Shown piece after piece: positions 18,361 to 25,800 of a DNA stretch of 64,000 nucleotides (positions are counted from its first letter, which is position 1; every line of letters starts with the position of its first letter). This DNA is from Paenibacillaceae bacterium (GTDB taxonomy: Bacteria > Bacillota > Bacilli > Paenibacillales > CANHGK01). A program made the translations under genes and the position numbers. The stretch lies in NCBI GenBank assembly GCA_947460235.1, contig CANHGK010000010.1:1-64000 (forward strand), given 5' to 3'. Under the pieces are notes generated by a model. That model was not told where the DNA came from. It saw nothing but the letters and a program-made list of their open reading frames with translations, and searched no databases.

Positions 18361-19551
18361 ATGAAAAAGCTAGCGGTTCATGGGGGCACGCCGGTGCGTT
18401 CGTCAATGCTTCCATATGCCACGCAATCCATTGATGATTCCGATGTGGCAATTGTTTCGCAAGTCATGAGAAGTTCATATTTAACGCAAGGACCTTGGGT
18501 TGAAAAGTTTGAACAGGCAATTTGTGATCGAGTTGGTGCCAACTATGCGGTGGCGTTTTCTAGTGGAACAGCGGCATTGCACGGTGCTTATCAGGTAGCG
18601 GGGCTCGGACCTGGGGACAAAATGATCACTTCACCAATTACGTTTGTCGCGACATCAAACGCCGCTTTTTATACGGGTGCAAGTCCTGATTTCGCGGATA
18701 TTGATCCGAATACCTATTTGCTTGATCCGACATGTGTGAAGTCAGGGATGAGCGACAATGTTAAATTAATCGCGCCAGTGGATTTTACCGGACAACCAGC
18801 ACCGATTGATCAGTTTAAAAGCATTCTTGGTGAAGAACGTCCCGTGATTTTGCAAGATGCTGCGCATTCACTAGGTGCAATTGACCAAGGTCGGCCTGTC
18901 GGGAAAATTGCAGATATGACGATGTTTAGCTTTCATCCGGTCAAACAAGTTACAACCGGTGAAGGTGGAATGATTGTAACGGATAACGCCGACTACGCGA
19001 AAGCATTGGTTGATTTTCGGAGCCATGGAATCACGCGCGATTCAAAGCGACTGATCGAAAATCATGGGCCGTGGTATTATGAGATGCAATCACTTGGATA
19101 CCATTATCGGATGACCGATCTTCAAGCGGCACTCGGTTGCAATCAACTGCTGCGATTAGATGAATTTTTGTTTCGTCGCCGTATGATTGCATCTACTTAT
19201 CAGCAAGCATTTGCGAATTTACCCGGCATCCAGATCCCGACCATTCGGGAGGGCGCCGAATCAGCTTGGCATTTGTACGTCATTCAATGGCGAGTCGGTG
19301 CGTTCCGTGTTTCGCGAAAAGAACTTTTTGAGGCGATGCGTGCCGAAAATATCGGAGTACATGTTCATTATATCCCGGTCCACCACCAACCTTATTATCA
19401 AAAAAACGGCTTTGCAGGAAAAACATATGAACGTGCTGAATCTTATTATTTGCAGGCGATGACATTGCCTTTATTTCCAGCAATGACAGATCAAGATGTT
19501 ACTGACGTGATTGATGCGATTCATAAAGTTTACAACATGCATGTGATATAG
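18361..19551 (+). CDS. pseC: Nucleotide-sugar aminotransferase, PseC-like (DegT/DnrJ/EryC1)
   Basis: A PLP-dependent aminotransferase of 396 residues. YLTQGPWVEKFE, AVAFSSGTAALHGAY and ITSPITFVATSNAAFYTGA are the pattern of UDP-4-amino-4,6-dideoxy-L-altrosamine aminotransferases. ILQDAAHSLGA gives the PLP Asp, and the PLP Lys is the one in FSFHPVKQVTTGEGG. HVHYIPVHHQPYY near residue 340 is also typical. In the pathway PseC aminates the product of PseB, before PseH. It is the last gene of the operon, 132 nt before the FlaG start. Confidence 0.87.
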   Translation: MKKLAVHGGTPVRSSMLPYATQSIDDSDVAIVSQVMRSSYLTQGPWVEKFEQAICDRVGANYAVAFSSGTAALHGAYQVAGLGPGDKMITSPITFVATSNAAFYTGASPDFADIDPNTYLLDPTCVKSGMSDNVKLIAPVDFTGQPAPIDQFKSILGEERPVILQDAAHSLGAIDQGRPVGKIADMTMFSFHPVKQVTTGEGGMIVTDNADYAKALVDFRSHGITRDSKRLIENHGPWYYEMQSLGYHYRMTDLQAALGCNQLLRLDEFLFRRRMIASTYQQAFANLPGIQIPTIREGAESAWHLYVIQWRVGAFRVSRKELFEAMRAENIGVHVHYIPVHHQPYYQKNGFAGKTYERAESYYLQAMTLPLFPAMTDQDVTDVIDAIHKVYNMHVI

Positions 19552-19590
19552 AAAATTTGAAATAAATTTAGAAAAAATTTAAATTGCTAT

Positions 19591-19617
19591 TAATTTTTCA
19601 GATAACAAAGCCGATAA
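19591..19617 (+). promoter_or_regulatory. Sigma-D (sigma-28) type promoter for flaG
   Basis: TAAT at 19591-19594, 15 nt, then GCCGATAA at 19610-19617. The Bacillus sigma-D consensus is TAAA-N15-GCCGATAT, so 3 of 4 and 7 of 8 bases match with exact spacing. Transcription would start near 19624, about 60 nt before the flaG ATG. Confidence 0.8.
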
Positions 19618-19682
19618 TAGAAATAGGGTCTATTTATTTAATGGACAAATCAGAACGGCTTATTTTTTTGGAGGTGATTGAA

Positions 19683-20105
19683 ATGGCTGATTTTCAATCG
19701 ATATCTAATAACGCATATACAAATGCAATGAACAATCGCGACGTTTCTCAAAACGTTGAGCGAGTAAAAAAAGAAGTTGAAGCGATGATGGTTGGATCGG
19801 CAGAACCGGCGGTTGTACAGCCTGTTGCTCAGCCTGTTGCTCAAAATAAAATGGAACAAAAATCGGAAAAAACTTCTTTTGGAGAAGAACAATTGGTGCG
19901 TGCGATTCAACATGCGTTGAAATCTATGGAGGGAAAATCTACGCATTTACAATTTTCTGTTCATGAAAAAACAAAGCAGATTATGGTGAAAGTGTTGGAT
20001 AATGAATCGGGAAAAGTTGTTAGAGAAATTCCTTCAGAGAAGACATTTGATTTTCTTGCGAAAGTCTGGGAAATGACGGGATTGTTAATTGACGAGAAAC
20101 GTTAA
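19683..20105 (+). CDS. flaG: Flagellar protein FlaG
   Basis: Start is ATG 19683 behind the strong site GGAGGTGAT at 19670-19678. The protein has 140 residues. Residues 1-70 are low in order and include a VQPVAQPVAQ repeat. Residues about 75-140 form the FlaG domain: LQFSVHEKTKQIMVKVLD, then VVREIPSEKTFDFLAKVWEMTGLLIDEKR. FlaG is linked to flagellin filament length and usually lies between the flagellin gene and fliD. Here fliD and fliS do not follow. A sigma-D promoter precedes the gene, and a strong terminator follows it, so it can be expressed alone with the late flagellar genes. Confidence 0.93.
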   Translation: MADFQSISNNAYTNAMNNRDVSQNVERVKKEVEAMMVGSAEPAVVQPVAQPVAQNKMEQKSEKTSFGEEQLVRAIQHALKSMEGKSTHLQFSVHEKTKQIMVKVLDNESGKVVREIPSEKTFDFLAKVWEMTGLLIDEKR

Positions 20106-20113
20106 CCAACAGG

Positions 20114-20165
20114 AAAGATTATCTTTTTCACAGCGTGACATACGCGAAGAAGGTAATCTTTTTTA
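20114..20165 (+). terminator. Rho-independent terminator after flaG
   Basis: A 15-bp stem with two G-U pairs (arms 20115-20129 and 20146-20160), with an inner GCGT/ACGC pairing in the loop, followed by a run of T. Confidence 0.88.
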
Positions 20166-20289
20166 TTGCACTAATAAAACTGATAATTCTGTAAAATTAC
20201 TTTGAAACCGTATCGGCATAGTGAAATTAGGTAAAAAATATTATATAATTTAATTACAACATGAAAAAAATGAAACTGTGGTGATGAGA

Positions 20290-21390
20290 ATGGTACGCAA
20301 ATTGAATTGGATCTTTGCGCTATTTGTGTTAGTTGGACTATTTACTGGGACCGTTGTATTTGCATCGACAACTGCAACCGCTTCGAAAGTTGCGGATATA
20401 CCCAACTTGCTTTATAACGCGTATGTTGCCCGATCGGATCAATTGAATCTAACCTATACAGGTAAGATGACCGAGATTACACAAGCAAGCCTGAATACTG
20501 CACTTAATACTGCAATGGCAAAAAATGATTATATTCATTTTACGATGAAAACTTATGGATACAGTACATCCGTTGTGAATGGGAAATGGTTAATCACGTT
20601 TCCAGCAACCTATTGGGAAACTGCATCAGAAGTAGAGGCGGTTACGGCAAAGGCTGTTGAAGTCTTCTCTCAAAATGTATCGGTCACAATGAATGCTCAC
20701 CAAAAAGTAAAAGCGTTGCATGATTGGTTAGTTACTCATTTTGAATATGATACATCGATGGTGGAACATTCTGCTTACGCAGGGATAACGGGTGGGAAAA
20801 CCGTGTGTCAAGGTTATGCGTTGATGATGTTTAAGTTGTTAACCGCTGCAAAAATTCCAGTGCGTATCGTAAGCGGCAAAGCGGGCGGACAAAATCATGC
20901 ATGGAACTTGGTTCAATTAGACACCAAATGGTATCATCTCGATCCAACATGGGATGATCCGGTTCCCGATGTAAGTGGACGAGTGGTCTACTCGTATTAT
21001 ATGTTAAGTGATCCTGAGATTAAGCGAAACCATACGCCAGTTGCTGGGTATCCAGCGGCTACGACATATTATGATCAAACGCTGATTTCACTAATTACAT
21101 CCGATAAATCGAGAGCTTCATTTTATAATTCATTTTTGACAACGTTGAGCTATCAGTATTCATTGCCTTCGAATACAGTGAATAATGCTACTGAATTAAA
21201 AACCAAAATTACAACGGCAATTCGAGCAAGTCAAACATCATTGGTTTTTAGATATATGAATAAGGCAACGTTTTTAAATGATTTGAAGACTGCGTTAAAA
21301 GGAACTAATAAATCAGCTTCTTATTCGATGTCTGATTATTCAAAAACGGCAACGACAAATGACGGAATTGTCACGTTGACACTGCGTTAA
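20290..21390 (+). CDS. Secreted transglutaminase-like protein
   Basis: About 366 residues from ATG 20290; GTG 20278 and ATG 20284 lie in frame upstream. Residues 1-26 are a signal peptide (Arg/Lys start, a hydrophobic core, VVFAS cleavage region). The transglutaminase-like core has Cys 173 in GGKTVCQGYA, His 203 in GQNHAWN and Asp 218 in HLDPTWDDP, a complete Cys-His-Asp triad. Residues after about 250 are not recognised. Such proteins may be cysteine proteases or cross-linking enzymes at the cell surface. It stands alone between two terminators. A -10-like TATAAT lies at 20244-20249. Confidence 0.87.
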   Translation: MVRKLNWIFALFVLVGLFTGTVVFASTTATASKVADIPNLLYNAYVARSDQLNLTYTGKMTEITQASLNTALNTAMAKNDYIHFTMKTYGYSTSVVNGKWLITFPATYWETASEVEAVTAKAVEVFSQNVSVTMNAHQKVKALHDWLVTHFEYDTSMVEHSAYAGITGGKTVCQGYALMMFKLLTAAKIPVRIVSGKAGGQNHAWNLVQLDTKWYHLDPTWDDPVPDVSGRVVYSYYMLSDPEIKRNHTPVAGYPAATTYYDQTLISLITSDKSRASFYNSFLTTLSYQYSLPSNTVNNATELKTKITTAIRASQTSLVFRYMNKATFLNDLKTALKGTNKSASYSMSDYSKTATTNDGIVTLTLR

Positions 21391-21397
21391 ATGATTG

Positions 21398-21456
21398 AAC
21401 AAACCTTGGTGAAAAAACTCTTTAAAAAGAGTTTATCACCAAGGTTTGTTTTTTTT
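21398..21456 (+). terminator. Rho-independent terminator after the transglutaminase gene
   Basis: A long inverted repeat: AACAAACCTTGGTGA at 21398-21412 pairs with TCACCAAGGTTTGTT at 21436-21450, with an inner CTCTTT/AAGAG pairing, followed by eight T. Confidence 0.93.
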
Positions 21457-21782
21457 GCAAAGCAAGGTTGTAAAATCCGAACGTTCAAACTTGAAATCGC
21501 TTCCAATACAAACGTATGCGCACTTGTGTACAATATTCACACTTGCCTGTGGATAATGTGCATAATTGTGTGAATAACGCATCAAATCGAGCTTTTTGGA
21601 CGTTGCATAATGTGCATTGCATTGTGACTAGTTGTGAATATCTGAATATTAGAACCATTAGAACAACTCGAAAACCGCATGAACACTGGAGGGCAAACGA
21701 TTTACCATAAAAACCGCATGAAACAAGCTTTTTTTTGTGTTTTTTAATGTATAAAAACCTGTGAAAAACAATAAAATATTGT
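21457..21782. other. Non-coding interval rich in DnaA-box-like sequences
   Basis: No supported gene lies in these 326 bases. The interval holds the DnaA box cluster listed separately and further near matches: ATATTCACA at 21533-21541 and TGTGAATAT at 21633-21641, each one base off the TTATNCACA consensus on one strand or the other. It is A+T-rich near its right end. Confidence 0.7.
21548..21577 (-). promoter_or_regulatory. Cluster of three perfect DnaA boxes
   Basis: Read on the minus strand, TTATCCACA (21548-21556), TTATGCACA (21557-21565) and TTATTCACA (21569-21577) all fit the DnaA consensus TTATNCACA without mismatch. All three point the same way. The first two abut and the third starts 12 bases after the second. 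No dnaA or dnaN gene is near, so this resembles a DnaA-binding cluster outside the origin. Binding is inferred from sequence only. Confidence 0.65.
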
Positions 21783-21811
21783 TTGACACTCAAAAATGTC
21801 AATGCTATTAT
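21783..21811 (+). promoter_or_regulatory. Sigma-A promoter of the first cold-shock gene
   Basis: TTGACA at 21783-21788, 17 bases, TATTAT at 21806-21811: a perfect -35 and a -10 with one mismatch. Transcription should begin near 21818, giving a leader of about 220 nt before the cold-shock ATG at 22039. Confidence 0.82.
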
Positions 21812-21817
21812 GGGTCT

Positions 21818-22038
21818 TGTGGCTGAATTGTTCACCAAAATTTAGTTGAAATTGTTATTTTGATACATAAGCACTGGAACGTTCATGGCGTATCGGTTCG
21901 GATGACATGCGGTTCTGAAACTGAGTCTAACGGATATGTACGGCGTGATGATAGAGGCTCTTGAATTCAAACTACATATTTCAATTGATGGACGAACAAT
22001 ACCATCAATTTTTTAAATATGAAAGGAATGTTGTGATC
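21818..22038 (+). promoter_or_regulatory. Long 5' leader of cold-shock mRNA
   Basis: About 220 non-coding bases between the predicted transcript start and the cold-shock ATG. Long structured leaders are known in cspA-type mRNAs, where they act as RNA thermosensors. No fold was computed here, so a thermosensor role is inferred from length and gene identity. Confidence 0.5.
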
Positions 22039-22239
22039 ATGGTAACAGGTACAGTGAAATGGTTCAATGCTGAGAAAGGTTTTGGCTTCATTTCAGTTGA
22101 AGGCAAAAACGATGTGTTCGTTCACTTTTCAGCGATTCAAACAGACGGCTTCAAATCATTAGAAGAGGGTCAAGCGGTTCAATTCGAAATCGTTGATGGC
22201 GCTCGCGGTCCTCAAGCTTCAAACGTAGTTAAACTTTAA
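22039..22239 (+). CDS. Cold-shock protein (CspA family)
   Basis: A 66-residue single OB-fold protein. [15 protein letters not shown] is RNP1 and DVFVHFSAI is RNP2; the end is [10 protein letters not shown]. It binds single-stranded RNA or DNA and melts mRNA structure at low temperature. Start is ATG 22039, with GAAAGGAA about 10 nt upstream; in-frame codons further upstream lie in the leader. A second, very similar gene follows 125 nt later. Confidence 0.96.
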   Translation: MVTGTVKWFNAEKGFGFISVEGKNDVFVHFSAIQTDGFKSLEEGQAVQFEIVDGARGPQASNVVKL

Positions 22240-22270
22240 TATTTGTGCATGCCCGGTGTTAGCCCGCCGG

Positions 22271-22286
22271 TTGCTTATATAAGCAA
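22271..22286. repeat. Perfect 16-bp palindrome between the two cold-shock genes
   Basis: TTGCTTATATAAGCAA is a perfect palindrome. It lies 78 bases before the ATG of the second cold-shock gene and could be a protein-binding site or a small hairpin. Confidence 0.6.
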
Positions 22287-22364
22287 TTTGCAATGCTCAC
22301 AGTAGCGTATGTAGCAGCAGTTTCAGATTTACACATCACACCCAGTTATTGGAGGCTATCTCAC

Positions 22365-22562
22365 ATGCAAGGTAAAGTAAAATGGTTTAACGCAGAAAAA
22401 GGTTACGGTTTCATCGAGCGCGAAGACGGTGGCGATGTATTCGTTCACTTCTCAGCAATCCAAACAGATGGTTTCAAAACTCTTGAAGAAGGCCAAGCGG
22501 TTTCTTTCGACATCGTTGATGGCGCTCGTGGTCCTCAAGCAGCTAACGTTTCCAAATTGTAA
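22365..22562 (+). CDS. Cold-shock protein (CspA family), second copy
   Basis: A 65-residue cold-shock protein with [14 protein letters not shown] (RNP1) and DVFVHFSAI (RNP2). The block from [14 protein letters not shown] to the end is almost the same as in the first copy, so the pair is a tandem duplication or has undergone conversion. GGAGG at 22351-22355 is 9 nt before the ATG. A strong terminator follows. Confidence 0.96.
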   Translation: MQGKVKWFNAEKGYGFIEREDGGDVFVHFSAIQTDGFKTLEEGQAVSFDIVDGARGPQAANVSKL

Positions 22563-22582
22563 TTTTTTGCATAAGCAAACAA

Positions 22583-22625
22583 AAACCCGTAAGGTTGGTA
22601 GTTACCAACTTTGCGGGTTTTTTTA
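22583..22625 (+). terminator. Rho-independent terminator after the cold-shock pair
   Basis: AAACCCGTAAGGTTGGTA pairs with TACCAACTTTGCGGGTTT across a 2-base turn, with one or two mismatches, followed by a run of T. Confidence 0.93.
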
Positions 22626-22709
22626 TGTTGTTAAAAAAGTACTGCAGGAAGTTTGTTAATTCAGAAGAATATGAATAGATACACAAAATCAAAAACGTCC
22701 TATTCATTT

Positions 22710-22737
22710 TTGTTAAGAATTTTCCGAATAATATAAT
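22710..22737 (+). promoter_or_regulatory. Candidate sigma-A promoter of the giant repeat-protein gene
   Basis: TTGTTA at 22710-22715, 16 bases, TATAAT at 22732-22737. It lies 73 bases before the ATG. Confidence 0.55.
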
Positions 22738-22809
22738 ATTTCTTATTTGTTAGAAGGGAGTTCTCTGTTCAGAATGTAATCAGGAGTCTAAACATCCAAG
22801 GAGGGATTT

Positions 22810-25800
22810 ATGATGATGAAAAAATCACGTTTCTCATCAGTAGTAGTCAAAGTGCTAATTATTGCCATTTTTATGTTCCAATTTAATGTGTTTACGTCAT
22901 TAGCAGTCGTTGCATCACCCCCTATAGCTGGCTCAGTCATTTCTGTGAGCAACAATTACGGAACAGCGGATACCGTCTACATAGCCTCAGGCTTAGGGGT
23001 TGGGGATGTAGTAAGGGTGTACAATACGGCTACTATCGTTTCTCCATTAGGATCTGGAACCGTATCGTCTGGTACATCTCTTACTGTTACGTTGACGACG
23101 GGATTGGCTACTGGTGTTGGAACAGCTTATGTGTCGGTTCAAAAAGCAGGAGCAAGTTATTTAGAAAGTATTCGTGTTGCCAAAGCGTACACATCTGAAA
23201 CATCTTCAGTGCCGGTTTTAAGCAACGTTTCAACGGAAAACTTCAAAACGGGTGTAAATGACACAATGACCGTAAATGGTTTATTACCAAACGATCAAGT
23301 GAAAGTCTATGCTACTTCGACTGCAACGACGCCAATTGTTACGAGTAACAGTGTATCTTCAGGAACAACTTCAATTGTGATTTCTCAATTGAATATGTTT
23401 GCAACATCAACAGCTGGAAGCGTATATATTACTGTTAAAGGTGCGGGTAAGCGTGAAAGCACTAAATTAACAGTTCCATACAAAACAGATGTTACCACAA
23501 CACCGATTGTAAGTAATTTTGTTGTAAAAAATGCGAAGTCTAGTGCGAATGATACGATGATTGTATCGGGAGTAACGTCAGGCGATATTGTAAAAGTTTA
23601 TTTTGATGCTAGATTTTTATCTGCCAATTATACGTCATCAGCAGTAACTGCTGGTAGTACGTCGTTAACGATTACGAGTAGTTCCTTATTTAATACCTCC
23701 TCTGGTGGTACGGTTTATGTAACAATCACGAATGTTGATAAATACGAAAGTACGAAAACGGCAATCAGTTATGGATCGGACATGTCAGTGATTCCTACCA
23801 ACATTGCATTTACACCAACGAATAATAAAACAAGTGTGAATGATTCATTGGTTGTTAGCGGCTTGCAGGCAGATGATATTGTGAATATTTATGAATCATT
23901 AACAAGTACGGTTGCAGTAGGCACATCGGGTTCTGTTGCTTCCGGTCAAACATCAGTTACATTTACAAGTGTAAACATGTTTGCGAATTCCAATGGCGGA
24001 ACTGTGTATGCAACGGTAACAAGTCTGTATAAAAACGAATCGGCTGCGAGAGTTGCGCTTGCGTACCCATCAGATGTTTCGACAGAGCCGCGTACGATTA
24101 CAATCGTTCAAAATCCAACAGGCACGTTAGACACTGTTACTGTAACTGGTTTAGCAGTTGGTGACGTGATTAAAGTTTATAGCACAGCTTCTGGTGGAAC
24201 GGCGTTAGGTACTTCATCTGCAGTATCTGGAAGTGCAACACAAGTGACATTATCCGTAAACTTAAATCCAAGAGGCGGAAGCGCTTATGTGACAGCAATG
24301 CGTGCGAATAAAAGCGAAAGTATTCGTGTGGCAAAAGCATTCCAATCGGAACCAGTTTCAACACAAACGTTAATATCTCGTATTTCGGGAACGAATCAAA
24401 AATCAAGTGTTGCAGATACGATGGTCGTTACAACATTGGCTGTTGGAGATCAAGTTTATGTATATGATGCATTAACAGGTGGAAATGAATTGGGTCACTC
24501 ATCCGCGATCGCATCAGGAACGGTTGCGAATTTATCGATCGCAAACTTATTGCCAAATACTGCGGGTGGACAAGTGTATGTTGCGATCAAAAATCCAAAT
24601 AAACTGGAAAGTTCGCGTGTAGCATTCGGATATGGCACGGATAAATCAGCTGTACCTGTAGCGTCTAATTTCACATTATTCAATGCGGCATCTTCCGTAG
24701 CAGATACGATTGATGTCAGTTCTTTAAGCGTAGGAAATACGATTCGGATTTATTCCTCTGAAACTGGTGGGACTTTATTAGCGGAAGATGCGGTAACGTC
24801 AGGTACGACCTTATCATTCTCAGCTGTTGATTTGTTACCAACAAGTACAAATGGTCAAGTGTACGCAACATTGGAGACATCCACAAAATCGGAAAGTGAT
24901 CGAATTGTGTTGTTCTATGATTCAGATCAATCATTACCACTTTTATCTGGTCAAGTTACTGTGACGAACCATAAAAAAGGTGTTGCGGATACAATTGATA
25001 TTACTAGTTTACCTGAAGCTGCCGTGATTTACGTTTACGATGGAAATGGTGATTCTGCGAATTTATTGGCAACATCAGCTGCAGTTGCTTCCGGTAGTAC
25101 AAGTACTACGATAAGTGGTGTGGACTTACTTGAGGCTTCAGGTGACACATTCTATATTTCAGTGACGAATGACGATATGGGTGAAAGTGAACGAATTGCA
25201 ATTACGTATAGCGCAGAACAAATTGCTACAATCCTAGATCCAACGCAAGTGACAATTGTAAATAATAAAGCTGGACAGGCAGATTCAATTACAGTTTCCG
25301 GAATGACCACTGGAGATACAATTTATGTGTATACTTCTTCAACGGCGACAACACCAACTCAAACGGTAAACTATGCTTCCGGTACGACGATTGTAATTTC
25401 GGCAAATGATTTGTTAACAGCGGGTTCAGATCGCGGTACGATTTATTTGGCAATTACAAATGCAGACAAATCAGAAAGTCCGAAGTTGTCTTGTGATTAT
25501 TTATCAGATAAAACGCCAACACTGTTTAGTTCACAAATTGCAATCACCCAAACCTACACTGGCGCAGCAGACCAAGTTGTTGTGAGTGGCTTGCGCGTGG
25601 GTGATGTGGTTAAGTGGTATGATACGTCAACGAAAACCAACCTAATCCGTCAAGGAACAGTTTCGTCTGGAACGTCGTATACGTTTAGCGGGACGGATTG
25701 GTTGACTTCAACGGGTGGTGACGTGTACCTTACCGTGACATCGAATTTGAAAACGGAAAGCGTGATTATTGGTAAATCATATGCGTCTGAACCGAGAACG

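Noticed and set aside
21548-21577. Chromosomal origin of replication
   Set aside because: DnaA boxes are present, but no dnaA, dnaN or other origin genes are near, and only one short cluster is seen.
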